Numbered from the stretch's first letter, positions 1 to 10,736 are shown. The stretch: DNA of 64,000 nt from Ectopseudomonas toyotomiensis (GCF_900115695.1 NZ_FOXK01000003.1:1-64000), one strand, 5' to 3'. The notes: a model not told the origin generated them from the sequence alone. Numbers and translations are program-made.

Positions 1-987
1 TGGGTACCGCCGGATACTGCCCCGGCGCCGGTTGCCATTCGCAGGCTGACAGAGGTCACCTGGCGTGACCTGGTGCAGACCATCGACGCGGCCAACCTCA
101 ACCTGGTGGATCAGACCACGGCCTTTATCGCCGCCCTGGCCATTAAGCCAACAGCCTTGTCGCTGGGTTTTGCGGTCGAGTCGCGCGTGGGTTCGGCTGC
201 ATATGTTCGTGTGGGCCCAGGGGACTTTTGCCCAACCGGGTTGCTGGTCGCAGGCATCTCTTCCACGGCAACCAGCATCCAGCTCGGCGCCCCTAACAGC
301 CTGGACCTGGTTGAGGTGGGCAGCGCAGCGTTGATCGACAATGAGATTGTGCGGGTCGACGCGATCAATCTCGAAACGCTCAGCGTGACTATCGCCCGCG
401 GCTGTGTGGATACCGTACCGGCTGCCCACAGCGCCGGGGCGCGGGTATGGTTCTTTGAAGACTATGTGGGCGAAGACCCCACCGAGTACTCCTCCGGGGT
501 GAGCGTCCAGGTGCGGCTACGCACCGTCACCAGCTCGGGAACGTTGGCTCCCGAGTTGGCCGGTACCGACACGCTTGCGCTTATTGCTCGGCAGGCGCGC
601 CCTTATCCTCCGGGTCAGTTCAAGGTCAACGGACAGAGCGCGCCTAGCGTGATTGAAGGTGGCATTACATTGACCTGGTCCCATAGAGACAGGCTCACGC
701 AAGCTGATCAATTAATTGATACAAGCATCGGAAACATCGGCCCAGAGGCTGGGACCACCTACAGCGCACGCATAGTGCGTGTTGACACCGGGGCGGTACT
801 CGCCAGTCAGACTGCGATCAGCGGCACATCTAGCACTCTCTCTCCCCTATATGAGGGGCAAGTGCGCGTTGAGCTTTGGTCTGTGCGGGGTGGCCTGGAG
901 AGTTTCCAGCGACATAGCCATCAGTTCACTCTGCTGCAGCCGCTGGTGGCTCCCTCCAGCCTCAGCGCCACGTATTTGGAGTCCTAA
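1..987 (+). CDS. Phage tail protein, 3' part (truncated by the window edge)
   Basis: The reading frame is open from base 1 with no start, so the gene begins upstream; about 328 C-terminal residues are visible. The sequence is rich in small beta-strand-forming residues and looks like the C-terminal region of a phage tail or host-specificity protein, with fibronectin-III-like stretches (for example around the TLTWSHRD segment, near base 670). There are no membrane segments. It is followed after one base by a second tail-like gene with a GGAG ribosome site inside its own 3' end, so the two are probably co-transcribed. Nothing else phage-like follows, so this is the edge of a prophage or of a phage-derived tail module. 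The family assignment is by general appearance only. Confidence 0.6.
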   Translation, partial: WVPPDTAPAPVAIRRLTEVTWRDLVQTIDAANLNLVDQTTAFIAALAIKPTALSLGFAVESRVGSAAYVRVGPGDFCPTGLLVAGISSTATSIQLGAPNSLDLVEVGSAALIDNEIVRVDAINLETLSVTIARGCVDTVPAAHSAGARVWFFEDYVGEDPTEYSSGVSVQVRLRTVTSSGTLAPELAGTDTLALIARQARPYPPGQFKVNGQSAPSVIEGGITLTWSHRDRLTQADQLIDTSIGNIGPEAGTTYSARIVRVDTGAVLASQTAISGTSSTLSPLYEGQVRVELWSVRGGLESFQRHSHQFTLLQPLVAPSSLSATYLES

Positions 988-988
988 G

Positions 989-1918
989 ATGGGTGTGCGG
1001 CTGACTTGGCATAACAACAGCGTTGGTGATAACAACGTCGTTTATCGCAGCTCCACCCCGATCGACCCTGAGGCGCTGCCTGTCCCACTAGCCGTACTGG
1101 CTGCCAATCAGGCTAGCTACGACGACCTCAGTGCGGTGGACGGTGAGACTTATTTCTACAGGGTCGCTTTGGTGCGCGGCGCTTCGAGCGCGCTTAGTGA
1201 TGAGCTTTCTTTTGAGGTTCTTCCGCCAGCCGTGGGACCATTCGGCCCCTTGGTTTCGAGTTTGGCTCCTGCGTGCTGGCTCAGGCTCAATGAGACTACC
1301 GGCGCCGTTGCATATGACAGCTCTGGCAACAATCGAAATGCGTCATATGCGGTCAGCGCCGAATCGTTGACATCCGCAGGGCTGCTGGTTGGTGATGATG
1401 ATAAGGGCATCGTCTTGCCGCCGACGCTGACACCTCTGGTGCTGTCATCTGCCCCAGTTGCGTCTGGTGGTGATTGGACTTTTGGAGTAATCGTCAGGCC
1501 AACTTCGGTACCGCCGCAGACCGCTCTTGGGGTCTTGCTTCAGTTGGGCGCCAATGGCACCGGCTGCCCTGAGCTTGATGTTATCGATAGGTCCGGCGGT
1601 ACCTTCGGCTTTCGTGTTATGGCCTCTGGTACCAGCCAGCTTTTTGCGTCTCCATCGAGTTGGTCATATGGATCGGCTGTGGTCGTCTACCTGCGGCAGA
1701 GCGCAGCAGGGCGGCATCTCTTTGTTAACGGCGCGGCGCAAGGGAACACAACCGGGCGGTGGGGCAGTTTTACTGGCACCACCCGGCTTGGCTTCTCACG
1801 TTTCGGTGCGGATGCCTATCCGCTCCCTTGCGGGCTAGATGAAGTCCAGTTCTACGGGGCGGCGCTTTCCGACGCTCAGATTGCTGAGCTAACGGATGCG
1901 GCGCTGGGCATTTTGTGA
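989..1918 (+). CDS. LamG / concanavalin A-like tail or fibre protein
   Basis: A 309-residue protein. The start ATG at 989 lies just after the previous stop and is preceded by GGAG at 979-982; the longer frame reaching back to 779 overlaps the upstream gene and is not needed. Residues about 1-80 resemble a fibronectin-III domain. The rest looks like a LamG/ConA-like jelly-roll: an early W-L-R-L-N-E and D-S-S-G-N-N pair, and near the end L-D-E-V-Q-F-Y followed by A-L-S-D-A-Q-I-A-E-L, which is the usual closing strand and helix of that fold. Such domains at the end of tail operons often bind carbohydrate receptors. Receptor binding is an inference; the domain call rests on motif recognition. Confidence 0.65.
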   Translation: MGVRLTWHNNSVGDNNVVYRSSTPIDPEALPVPLAVLAANQASYDDLSAVDGETYFYRVALVRGASSALSDELSFEVLPPAVGPFGPLVSSLAPACWLRLNETTGAVAYDSSGNNRNASYAVSAESLTSAGLLVGDDDKGIVLPPTLTPLVLSSAPVASGGDWTFGVIVRPTSVPPQTALGVLLQLGANGTGCPELDVIDRSGGTFGFRVMASGTSQLFASPSSWSYGSAVVVYLRQSAAGRHLFVNGAAQGNTTGRWGSFTGTTRLGFSRFGADAYPLPCGLDEVQFYGAALSDAQIAELTDAALGIL

Positions 1919-1993
1919 AATTCCTTTGCCGCATGTGAAACTATCTCCGCGCCTCATTTATCGCGCATTCGCGCCAGTTTTTTCGCGCGGCGC

Positions 1994-2103
1994 TACAGCG
2001 TTGAAAACGATCTCGAAATGCTCATTTACAGCACGTAAACTCCGCTTTCTCGATCGTTTTCGCCTTGTCTTGCCTTCGTTCGCCTATCTTGTAAACACCC
2101 TCT
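1994..2103 (+). repeat. MITE-like repeat, copy 1 (left end missing)
   Basis: This copy matches the minus-strand copy at 49875-50017 almost base for base: I count two differences over about 106 bp. It contains the internal imperfect hairpin (arms starting GAAAACGATC and ending GATCGTTTTC) and the right terminal sequence ending TTGTAAACACCCTCT. The left terminal sequence AGAGGGCGTCTACAA seen in the other copies is absent. Copy 1 therefore starts abruptly just after the tail gene. Confidence 0.75.
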
Positions 2104-2135
2104 AAGGCCGAAGCCAAAAAGCTCGCCGCTGAAGT

Positions 2136-2197
2136 GCCTCCCACGGGCGGAGCCAATGCGTCTACTGTGGGGGGGCTTCAGCCGCGACGCGATCTCA
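2136..2197. repeat. REP-like inverted sequence
   Basis: CCTCCCAC near 2138 and its reverse complement-like GTGGGGGGG near 2167 frame a short palindrome, followed by GGCTTCAGCCGCGA, a motif I associate with Pseudomonas REP elements. It sits at the 3' end of the minus-strand stress-protein gene and overlaps its last codon region. It may act as an mRNA 3' stabiliser or terminator for that gene; this is inference. Confidence 0.4.
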
Positions 2198-2644
2198 AGC
2201 GCCTTTTTCGCCTTTCTTCAGGCGCACTGCGAGTACATCGCAGGGCGCGCCGTGCAGTACGTCATTGGCAGTCGAGCCCAGCAACAGCGCCAGGCCGTGG
2301 CGGCCATGGCTGCCGACCACGATCAGATCGCAACCCTGTTCTTCGGCCAGGCGGTGGATCTCCTGGCGTGGTTGCCCGTAGGCCAGGTGACGCTGATCAG
2401 CGGTGAGTTCCGGGTACTTGCCGGTAAAGCTGTCCAGGCGATCGCGTGCCTGCTCGAACTGTTGTTGCTGCAGCATCGACAGATCCATCGGCACGTCACC
2501 ACCAAAGGCCATGGCCATGGGTTCGACGATATGCACCAGAGACATCTTGGCGCCACTGGCCTTCGCCAGCTTCTGCGCACGTGTCACGACAGGGTCGCAT
2601 TCCTCGGTCAGGTCGACGGCGACCAGAATGTGCTGGTAGGGCAT
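2195..2644 (-). CDS. Universal stress protein, UspA family
   Basis: A 149-residue single-domain Usp protein, the normal length for the family. The start (MPYQHILVAVDLTEE) is chosen at 2644 because a strong AGGAG ribosome site sits about 6 bases upstream and the family begins this way; the frame stays open for 48 more codons without resemblance to Usp. The C-terminal G-S-H-G-R-H-G...G-S-T motif (about residues 119-133) is the ATP-binding loop of the nucleotide-binding Usp class. It probably acts as a cytoplasmic dimer in stress or low-oxygen survival. It is transcribed alone, downstream of a terminator ending the neighbouring gene. Confidence 0.92.
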   Translation of the reverse strand: MPYQHILVAVDLTEECDPVVTRAQKLAKASGAKMSLVHIVEPMAMAFGGDVPMDLSMLQQQQFEQARDRLDSFTGKYPELTADQRHLAYGQPRQEIHRLAEEQGCDLIVVGSHGRHGLALLLGSTANDVLHGAPCDVLAVRLKKGEKGA

Positions 2645-2730
2645 GGTGAACTCCTCCTTAAGGGGGGCAAATGGCTCTGTCTCAAGTATGGCCCCATTGT
2701 GTGGGATAGGGCGACTGGTCGTGAAAAAGG

Positions 2731-2759
2731 CAAAGAAAAGCCCGGTGCGAGCACCGGGC
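2731..2759 (-). terminator. Rho-independent terminator after the exported protein gene
   Basis: On the minus strand, GCCCGGTG and CACCGGGC form a perfect stem at 2740-2759, followed by a run TTTTCTTT. It lies between the stop of the gene at 2795 and the stress-protein start, and so separates the two transcripts. Confidence 0.85.
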
Positions 2760-2794
2760 AAGAGTTGGGCCAGGCAGGCCGGAAACATGGGGCA

Positions 2795-3616
2795 TCAGTG
2801 TTGGCTGGTGGCGTACTGGGCGGCAACGGCTTCCAGGCCTTCGATGATGCTGTCGGAATACTTGCTGATCAGGAAAGGTACGGTGTTTTCGTTGTAGTTG
2901 CGCAGGGATTTCTCGATGTAACGCCATTTGGTGCCGATGGAGTTCAGGGCCGCGTTGATCTCCGGGGTGTTCTGCTGGGCGGCGCTGAGATTGTTCAGCT
3001 TGCTGGCGAATTCACCGGCAAGCTCGTCGATGGCGCGTTCTTCGCCGCCGCCGAAGAAGCTGGCGCCGACCGAGGCACTGCGTGAAGCGTAGTCCAGAGC
3101 GATATTCTGCATCAGCAGGCTCTGCTCGCGGCTCTTCTGCGTCAGCTGCGGTACGCTGAAACCGCTTTCTTGCTGAATCTTCTGATACAGCTCCTGACTA
3201 ATGGCCATGATGCGTTGGTTGTTCTCGGCCAGATCGGCGACGGGTTGCAGGTCGGTGAAACCCTGGCTGCGCATGGCTTCCATCAGTGCCTGGAGCCCGC
3301 TGCGGTAACTTTGCCAATTGGTTTGCAGCTGCGCGCGTAGCGCCTTGCTTGCATCGCCGGGCATTTCGCCCAGGCCGTCCAGGTGCGATTGGCCTTCCTG
3401 CAGGGACTCGCCAATCATGCGCGCATAGCGCTGATCGCCTTCCATGCCGTTATACATGTAGAAGTCGCCCAGACTTTTCTGGGTTGCCAGGCGCAGTTGG
3501 TGCAGGCGCAGCAGATCATTGGCTGGTGCGGCGCTGAGCAAGGTGGAGGAGAGCGACGTGAAGACGAAAAGGAGCAGGGCGCTCAGGGGAAATGCAAGCG
3601 AACGGCGGCTCGACAT
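2795..3616 (-). CDS. Conserved exported protein of unknown function
   Basis: A 273-residue protein with a clear N-terminal signal peptide: MSSRRS, then a hydrophobic stretch, then A-A-P at about residue 29-31. The start at 3616 is preferred over the one seven codons upstream because a GGAG site lies about 7 bases before it. The mature part is almost all alpha-helical and charged, consistent with a helical-bundle periplasmic protein. No catalytic motif is recognisable. It stands next to the divergent fadBA operon, as in P. aeruginosa from memory. Function unknown. Confidence 0.75.
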   Translation of the reverse strand: MSSRRSLAFPLSALLLFVFTSLSSTLLSAAPANDLLRLHQLRLATQKSLGDFYMYNGMEGDQRYARMIGESLQEGQSHLDGLGEMPGDASKALRAQLQTNWQSYRSGLQALMEAMRSQGFTDLQPVADLAENNQRIMAISQELYQKIQQESGFSVPQLTQKSREQSLLMQNIALDYASRSASVGASFFGGGEERAIDELAGEFASKLNNLSAAQQNTPEINAALNSIGTKWRYIEKSLRNYNENTVPFLISKYSDSIIEGLEAVAAQYATSQH

Positions 3617-4085
3617 TGGCGACTCCGTGTGGCCCATCGTGGGGCTCGATTTGTTTTTGTATTGCCCTCAGGTGGCGCTGTGCCAGCTGAAAGTGAGACG
3701 ACTGTACCCGCAGCGGGGCGATTTGGCTAGGCGCCTTGGCGTGTCTATACCAAGCAGGAAAACCCTCGCAATGATGCATTATTGACGCTGTTTATCGGAA
3801 CCGGCTGGAGGCCACGAATGACCAGGCCTGCAGAAAACGTCGGGAAATCGACGAAAAGAGGCCAATTGACAAGTGCAGGCTTTTCCCTGAAGGTGTGCAC
3901 ACCCAAATCAAACGGGCGTATGAATTGAGCGTTTGCCTTGTTAGGCGCGCCATATGCAGCCCGAATATCGCGTCGGTGGGTGTGTCGTACCGATTGGGGC
4001 TATGCTCGTGCGGCGCTGCCGCGGGCTGGCCTGCAGGTTGGCTCCGATGTGTACTGTTCAGCTTCCATACCGTGGAGATCAGTTG
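3617..4085. other. Gene-free region upstream of fadB
   Basis: This 469-base stretch separates the divergent exported-protein gene and fadB and must hold both promoters. A TTGACA hexamer occurs at 3866 on the plus strand but without a good -10 at the right spacing. An inverted pair CAAAC/GTTTG at 3909-3935 is listed separately. No RNA gene or repeat was recognised. Confidence 0.5.
3909..3935. promoter_or_regulatory. CAAAC/GTTTG inverted pair upstream of fadB (possible PsrA half-sites)
   Basis: CAAAC at 3909 and GTTTG at 3931 form an inverted repeat with a 17-base spacer, about 150 bases before fadB. PsrA, the fatty-acid-responsive repressor of fadBA in Pseudomonas, recognises C/GAAAC-N2-4-GTTTG/C. 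The half-sites match but the spacer is far too long for the standard site, so this is only a candidate. Confidence 0.25.
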
Positions 4086-6233
4086 ATGATTTACGAAGGT
4101 AAAGCCATCACGGTTAAGGCTCTTGAGAGCGGCATCGTCGAATTGAAGTTCGACCTCAAGGGTGAGTCCGTCAACAAATTCAACCGTCTTACCCTCAACG
4201 AGCTGCGCGCCTCCGTCGACGCGATCAAGGCTGACGGTTCGATCAAGGGCGTGATTGTCACCAGTGGCAAGGACGTGTTCATCGTCGGCGCCGATATCAC
4301 CGAGTTCGTCGACAACTTCAAACTGCCCGACGCAGAGCTGGTGGCTGGCAACCTGGAAGCCAACAAGATCTTCAGTGATTTCGAAGACCTCGCCGTGCCG
4401 ACCGTCGTCGCCATCAACGGCATCGCCCTGGGTGGCGGTTTCGAGATGTGCCTGGCCGCTGACTATCGCGTAATGAGCGACAGCGCCAAGATCGGCCTGC
4501 CGGAAGTCAAACTGGGCATCTACCCGGGCTTCGGCGGTACCGTGCGCCTGCCGCGCGTTATCGGTACCGATAACGCCGTGGAGTGGATCGCTTCGGGCAA
4601 GGAAAACCGTGCCGATGAAGCTCTGAAAGTGGGCGCTGTCGATGCCGTGGTCACTGCAGACAAGCTGCAGGCTGCTGCACTGGATCTGGTCAAGCGCGCC
4701 ATCTCCGGCGAGCTGGACTACAAGGCCAAGCGTCAGCCCAAGCTGGAAAAGCTCAAGCTCAACGCCATCGAGCAGATGATGTGCTTCGAGACCGCCAAGG
4801 GCTTCGTCGCTGGCCAGGCCGGCCCGAACTACCCGGCTCCGGTCGAAGCGATCAAGACTATTCAGAAAGCCGCCAACTTCGGCCGTGACAAGGCGCTGGA
4901 AGTCGAGGCCACCGGCTTCGTCAAGCTGGCCAAGACCTCGGTTGCCGAGAGCCTGATCGGTCTGTTCCTCAATGACCAGGAGCTGAAGAAGAAAGCCAAG
5001 CACCACGACGAGATCGCTCGCGACGTGAAGCTGGCCGCCGTACTCGGCGCCGGCATCATGGGTGGCGGCATCGCCTACCAGTCGGCCTCCAAGGGCACCC
5101 CGATCCTGATGAAGGATATCCGCGAAGAGGGTATCCAGATGGGTCTGACCGAGGCCTCCAAGCTGCTCGGCAAGCGCGTCGAGAAGGGCCGCATGACCCC
5201 GGCGAAGATGGCCGAAGCGCTCAACGCCATCCGTCCGACCATGTCCTACGGCGATTTCGGCAACGTCGACATCGTCGTCGAAGCCGTGGTCGAGAACCCC
5301 AAGGTCAAGCAGATCGTGCTGGCCGAAGTGGAAGGCGTGGTGCGTGAAGACGCCATCCTGGCCTCCAACACCTCGACCATCTCCATTTCCCTGCTGGCCC
5401 AGGCGCTCAAGCGTCCGGAAAACTTCGTCGGCATGCACTTCTTCAACCCGGTGCACATGATGCCGCTGGTGGAAGTCATCCGTGGCGAGAAGTCCAGCGA
5501 AGTGGCCGTGGCCACCACCGTTGCCTACGCCAAGAAGATGGGCAAGAACCCGATCGTGGTCAACGATTGCCCCGGCTTTTTGGTCAACCGCGTACTGTTC
5601 CCGTACTTCGGCGGCTTCTCCAAGCTGCTGGGCTTCGGCGTCGACTTCGTGCGTATCGACAAGGTGATGGAGAAGTTCGGCTGGCCCATGGGCCCGGCTT
5701 ACCTCTCCGACGTGGTCGGCATCGACACTGGCCACCACGGCCGTGATGTGATGGCTGAAGGCTTCCCGGATCGTATGGCTGTCGAAGGCAAGACTGCCGT
5801 CGACGTGATGTACGACGCCAATCGCCTGGGTCAGAAGAACGGCAAGGGCTTCTATGCCTACGAGACCGACAAGCGCGGCAAGCCGAAGAAGGTCACCGAC
5901 CCGGCTGCTTACGAGTTGCTCAAGTCCATCGTGGTCGAAGAGCGCGAAGTCACCGACGAGGACATCATCAACTTCATGATGATCCCGCTGTGCATGGAAA
6001 CCGTTCGTTGCCTGGAAGACGGCATCGTCGACACCGCAGCCGAGGCCGACATGGGCCTGATCTACGGTATCGGCTTCCCTCCCTTCCGTGGCGGTGCGCT
6101 GCGCTACATCGATTCCATCGGTGTTGCTGAATTCGTCGCCCTGGCTGACAAGTATGCCGAGCTGGGCGCCCTGTACCACCCGACCGCAAAACTTCGCGAA
6201 ATGGCCGCCAAGGGCCAGAAGTTCTTCGGTTAA
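4086..6233 (+). CDS. fadB: Fatty acid oxidation complex alpha subunit FadB
   Basis: A 715-residue multifunctional beta-oxidation enzyme, the usual length. The N-terminal crotonase domain (about 1-190) hydrates enoyl-CoA; it shows the oxyanion-hole G-I-A-L-G-G-G-F-E and glutamates at about 120 and 140 matching the catalytic pair of E. coli FadB. The central Rossmann domain begins at G-A-G-I-M-G-G-G (about residue 320), followed by the 3-hydroxyacyl-CoA dehydrogenase with H-F-F-N-P-V at about 450. ATG 4086 has GGAGA about 8 bases upstream; the frame extends to 3954 but the extension is unlike FadB. It works with FadA, 30 bases downstream, as an alpha2-beta2 complex in the cytoplasm. PsrA control is expected from Pseudomonas knowledge. 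Confidence 0.97.
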   Translation: MIYEGKAITVKALESGIVELKFDLKGESVNKFNRLTLNELRASVDAIKADGSIKGVIVTSGKDVFIVGADITEFVDNFKLPDAELVAGNLEANKIFSDFEDLAVPTVVAINGIALGGGFEMCLAADYRVMSDSAKIGLPEVKLGIYPGFGGTVRLPRVIGTDNAVEWIASGKENRADEALKVGAVDAVVTADKLQAAALDLVKRAISGELDYKAKRQPKLEKLKLNAIEQMMCFETAKGFVAGQAGPNYPAPVEAIKTIQKAANFGRDKALEVEATGFVKLAKTSVAESLIGLFLNDQELKKKAKHHDEIARDVKLAAVLGAGIMGGGIAYQSASKGTPILMKDIREEGIQMGLTEASKLLGKRVEKGRMTPAKMAEALNAIRPTMSYGDFGNVDIVVEAVVENPKVKQIVLAEVEGVVREDAILASNTSTISISLLAQALKRPENFVGMHFFNPVHMMPLVEVIRGEKSSEVAVATTVAYAKKMGKNPIVVNDCPGFLVNRVLFPYFGGFSKLLGFGVDFVRIDKVMEKFGWPMGPAYLSDVVGIDTGHHGRDVMAEGFPDRMAVEGKTAVDVMYDANRLGQKNGKGFYAYETDKRGKPKKVTDPAAYELLKSIVVEEREVTDEDIINFMMIPLCMETVRCLEDGIVDTAAEADMGLIYGIGFPPFRGGALRYIDSIGVAEFVALADKYAELGALYHPTAKLREMAAKGQKFFG

Positions 6234-7439
<1,206 letters not shown>

Positions 7440-7455
7440 GCGTTAGCGGACAGAA

Positions 7456-7486
7456 ACCGGGGCCCTGTGCCCCGGTTTTGCTTTTT
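7456..7486 (+). terminator. Rho-independent terminator of fadBA
   Basis: ACCGGGGC (7456-7463) pairs with GCCCCGGT (7469-7476) around a CCTGT loop, followed by TTTGCTTTTT. It starts 16 bases after the fadA stop. Confidence 0.92.
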
Positions 7487-7512
7487 ACGGCTTTTTATTT
7501 CGGGAACCGCTC

Positions 7513-7755
7513 ATGCAGTTGCAGCCAGGACTCTATCGTCACTACAAAGGCCCGCAGTACCGTGTATTCGGTGTGGCACGCCATTCCGAGAGCGAGGAGG
7601 AGGTGGTCGTCTACCAGGCGCTATACGGCGAGTTTGGCTTGTGGGTAAGGCCGCTGAGCATGTTCTGTGAAGAGATCGAAGTGGACGGCGAGCGCGTTCC
7701 ACGCTTTGCTTTGATTCAGGCCGAAGTCAGCCCCATCGGCGCTTCGCAAGTCTGA
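7513..7755 (+). CDS. DUF1653 family protein
   Basis: An 80-residue protein opening L-Q-P-G-L-Y-R-H-Y-K-G-P-Q-Y-R-V, the hallmark of DUF1653: a compact beta-rich domain with conserved aromatic residues and a W-V-R-P segment near the C-terminus. No biochemical function is established for the family. It lies alone between the fadBA terminator and a repeat; in P. aeruginosa it also precedes topA (from memory). Confidence 0.88.
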   Translation: MQLQPGLYRHYKGPQYRVFGVARHSESEEEVVVYQALYGEFGLWVRPLSMFCEEIEVDGERVPRFALIQAEVSPIGASQV

Positions 7756-7813
7756 CTGCGCAGCTCCCTGCGCTTGACCTTCGCTTGGTCACCACTATAT
7801 ATAGCGGGGCCTT

Positions 7814-7950
7814 AGAGGGCGTCTACAAAGTGCTGCTCTCGGCCATGCTGCGTTGAAACCAGCCTCAAAATGCTCATGTACAGCTCGTACACCGCGCTTT
7901 TTCGACTGTTTTCGCCTTGCCTGACCTTCGCTCGCTGCTTTGACACTCTC
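7814..7950 (+). repeat. MITE-like repeat, copy 2 (diverged, upstream of topA)
   Basis: This begins AGAGGGCGTCTACAA like the left end of copy 3, contains the same internal hairpin at the same place, and ends in TTTGACACTCTC where the other copies have TTGTAAACACTCTCT. The sequence has diverged from copies 1 and 3, yet changes in the hairpin arms are matched on the opposite arm (see findings). The right end lies about 45 bases before topA. Confidence 0.75.
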
Positions 7951-7970
7951 GGCTTCGTGCCTTCTATATT
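7940..7970 (+). promoter_or_regulatory. Candidate topA promoter using the end of repeat copy 2
   Basis: TTGACA at 7940-7945 and TATATT at 7965-7970 are separated by 19 bases. The -35 lies inside the right end of the repeat, where the other copies read TGTAAACAC instead. The spacer is longer than the ideal 17 bases, so this is a candidate only. Confidence 0.4.
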
Positions 7971-7995
7971 TCGCAATTCAGGAATTTTCTGATCC

Positions 7996-10605
7996 ATGGG
8001 CAAATCGCTGGTCATCGTGGAATCCCCGGCCAAGGCCAAGACCATCAACAAGTACCTGGGCAGCCAGTACGTGGTGAAGTCGAGCATCGGCCACATCCGT
8101 GACCTGCCTACCAGCGGCTCGGCAAGTGCCACCAAGGAGCCTGCCAAGCGCGGCAAGGCTGCTGCTGGTGAAGCGCCTGCGCTGTCGCCCAAGGAAAAGG
8201 CCAAACGCCAGCTGTTCAGCCGTATGGGGGTTGACCCCGAGCACGGCTGGAAAGCCAAGTACGAGATCCTGCCTGGCAAGGAAAAGGTGATCGAAGAACT
8301 GCGCCGCCTGGCCAAGGATGCCGACACCATCTATCTCGCAACCGACTTGGATCGCGAAGGGGAGGCTATTGCCTGGCACCTGCGCGAATCCATCGGTGGT
8401 GATGACAGCCGCTACAAGCGTGTGGTGTTCAACGAGATCACCAAGAAGGCGATTCAGGAAGCCTTCTCCAAGCCGGGCGAGCTGGACATCAACCGCGTCA
8501 ACGCCCAGCAGGCGCGGCGCTTCCTCGACCGCGTGGTGGGCTACATGGTCTCGCCGCTGCTGTGGGCCAAGATCGCTCGTGGCCTGTCTGCCGGTCGTGT
8601 GCAGTCGGTGGCCGTGAAGCTGGTCGTGGCGCGCGAGAAAGAGATTCGCGCCTTCGTCCCGGAAGAGTACTGGGAAGTGCACGCCGACCTCGGCACCGCG
8701 AAGAACGCCAAGGTGCGTTTCGAGGTGGTGCGCGAAAGTGGCGCAGCCTTCAAACCGGTCAATGAAGCGCAGGCCATGGCCGCGCTGGAGAAGCTCAAGG
8801 CTTCCAGCTACAGCGTGGTCAAGCGCGAAGACCGCCCGACCAGCAGCAAGCCGTCGGCGCCCTTCATTACCTCCACCCTGCAGCAGGCGGCGAGCAACCG
8901 CCTGGGCTTCGGGGTGAAGAAAACCATGATGATGGCTCAGCGTTTGTACGAAGCTGGCTACATCACCTATATGCGTACCGACTCGACCAACCTGTCGAAT
9001 GACGCGGTAGAGATGGTGCGCGGTTTCATCGGCAGCGAGTACGGCGACAAGTACCTGCCGGGCAAGCCCAACCTGTATTCGAGCAAGGAAGGCGCCCAGG
9101 AGGCGCACGAAGCGATTCGTCCGTCCGACGTCAATCTGCGCCCGACCCAGCTGTCCGGCATGGAGCGTGATGCCGAGCGCCTGTACGACCTGATCTGGCG
9201 TCAGTTCGTTGCCTGCCAGATGCCGCCGGCCGAGTACCTGTCCACCAGCGTCACAGTGGCTGCTGGCGATTTCGAGCTGCGCGCCAAGGGTCGCATCCTC
9301 AAGTTCGACGGTTACACCCGTGTGCTGCCGCAGCAGAGCAAGCCGGGCGAGGACGACGTCCTGCCGGAAATGAAGGAAGGCGAGGGCCTCAAGCTGATTC
9401 AGCTCGACCCCAGCCAGCACTTCACCAAGCCGCCGGCGCGCTACTCCGAAGCCAGCCTGGTCAAGGAGCTGGAAAAGCGCGGCATCGGCCGCCCGTCCAC
9501 CTACGCGGCGATCATTTCCACCATCCAGGATCGCGGCTACGTCACGGTGCACAACCGTCGCTTCTATGCCGAGAAGATGGGTGACATCGTCACCGAGCGT
9601 CTCGATGAGAGCTTCGCCAACCTGATGGATTACGGCTTTACCGCCACCATGGAAGAACATCTCGACGATGTGGCCCAGGGTGAGCGCGAGTGGAAGCACC
9701 TGCTCGACGAGTTCTACGGTGATTTCAAGAAGAAGCTCGAAGTGGCCGAAGCGGGCGAGGGCGGCATGCGTGCCAACCAGCCGACGCTGACCGATATTCC
9801 CTGCCGCGAGTGCGGCCGGCCAATGATGATCCGCACCGCCTCCACTGGTGTGTTCCTCGGTTGCTCGGGCTATGCGCTGCCACCGAAGGAGCGCTGCAAG
9901 GCCACCATCAACCTGGTGCCGGGCGATGAGATCGCAGCCGATGACGAGGGCGAGTCCGAATCCCGCGTGCTGCTCGGCAAGCATCGCTGCCCGATCTGCT
10001 CCACCGCCATGGATGCCTACCTGCTGGACGAGACCCGCAAGCTGCATATCTGTGGCAACAACCCCGATTGTAGTGGCTACGAGATCGAGCAGGGCCAGTA
10101 CCGCATCAAGGGCTATGAAGGCCCGAGCCTGGAATGCGACAAGTGCGGCAGCGAGATGCAGCTCAAGACCGGCCGTTTCGGCAAGTTCTTCGGCTGTACC
10201 AATGCCAGCTGCAAGAACACCCGCAAGTTGCTCAAGAACGGTGAAGCGGCGCCGCCGAAGATGGACAAGGTGGATATGCCCGAGCTCAAGTGCGAGAAGG
10301 TGGACGACACCTACGTGCTGCGCGACGGCGCATCGGGCCTGTTCCTCGCTGCCAGCCAGTTCCCGAAGAACCGAGAGACGCGTGCGCCGCTGGTGCTGGA
10401 GATCGTCCCACACAAGCATGAGATCGACCCCAAGTACCACTTCCTCTGCGATGCCCCGCAGAAGGATCCGGATGGTCGCCCTGCGGTGATTCGCTACAGC
10501 CGCAAGACCAAGGAGCAATACGTGCAGTCCGAGGTCGATGGCAAACCCACCGGCTGGCGCGCGTTCTACGATGGCGGCAAGTGGAAGGTCGAGGACAAGC
10601 GCTAG
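7996..10605 (+). CDS. topA: DNA topoisomerase I
   Basis: An 869-residue type IA topoisomerase that relaxes negative supercoils. The N-terminal TOPRIM domain opens [11 protein letters not shown] and carries the acidic T-D-L-D-R-E-G-E motif (about 115-122). The catalytic tyrosine is in [10 protein letters not shown] (about residue 322). The C-terminal part holds three zinc-ribbon units starting C-R-E-C-G-R, C-P-I-C and C-D-K-C-G, then a basic tail. The start at 7996 has AGGAA about 12 bases upstream. Full length, no anomalies. A diverged copy of the dispersed repeat immediately precedes its promoter. Confidence 0.97.
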   Translation: MGKSLVIVESPAKAKTINKYLGSQYVVKSSIGHIRDLPTSGSASATKEPAKRGKAAAGEAPALSPKEKAKRQLFSRMGVDPEHGWKAKYEILPGKEKVIEELRRLAKDADTIYLATDLDREGEAIAWHLRESIGGDDSRYKRVVFNEITKKAIQEAFSKPGELDINRVNAQQARRFLDRVVGYMVSPLLWAKIARGLSAGRVQSVAVKLVVAREKEIRAFVPEEYWEVHADLGTAKNAKVRFEVVRESGAAFKPVNEAQAMAALEKLKASSYSVVKREDRPTSSKPSAPFITSTLQQAASNRLGFGVKKTMMMAQRLYEAGYITYMRTDSTNLSNDAVEMVRGFIGSEYGDKYLPGKPNLYSSKEGAQEAHEAIRPSDVNLRPTQLSGMERDAERLYDLIWRQFVACQMPPAEYLSTSVTVAAGDFELRAKGRILKFDGYTRVLPQQSKPGEDDVLPEMKEGEGLKLIQLDPSQHFTKPPARYSEASLVKELEKRGIGRPSTYAAIISTIQDRGYVTVHNRRFYAEKMGDIVTERLDESFANLMDYGFTATMEEHLDDVAQGEREWKHLLDEFYGDFKKKLEVAEAGEGGMRANQPTLTDIPCRECGRPMMIRTASTGVFLGCSGYALPPKERCKATINLVPGDEIAADDEGESESRVLLGKHRCPICSTAMDAYLLDETRKLHICGNNPDCSGYEIEQGQYRIKGYEGPSLECDKCGSEMQLKTGRFGKFFGCTNASCKNTRKLLKNGEAAPPKMDKVDMPELKCEKVDDTYVLRDGASGLFLAASQFPKNRETRAPLVLEIVPHKHEIDPKYHFLCDAPQKDPDGRPAVIRYSRKTKEQYVQSEVDGKPTGWRAFYDGGKWKVEDKR

Positions 10606-10736
10606 TAGCGCCTGGTTGAGATGTGCTGCGCGTCGGCCTGGCGCCGTAACAGCGGCGCCCTGAATGCCTGACGAGATGCGCGTCAGGCAGGGCAGACGCG
10701 CGTATCATGACCCGATCTGCTGTGGAGGTCGCCGTA

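Noticed and set aside
2156..3085. A 309-residue plus-strand gene over uspA
   Set aside because: It is the complement of the stress-protein and exported-protein genes, both of which have strong family or signal-peptide evidence.
7978..10518. An 846-codon open frame antisense to topA
   Set aside because: Same high-GC shadow effect; no motifs and no ribosome site.
10640..10688. Two hairpins after topA as terminators
   Set aside because: Stems are good (GGCGCCG/CGGCGCC and GCCTGACG/CGTCAGGC) but neither is followed by a T-run; kept only as possible structure.
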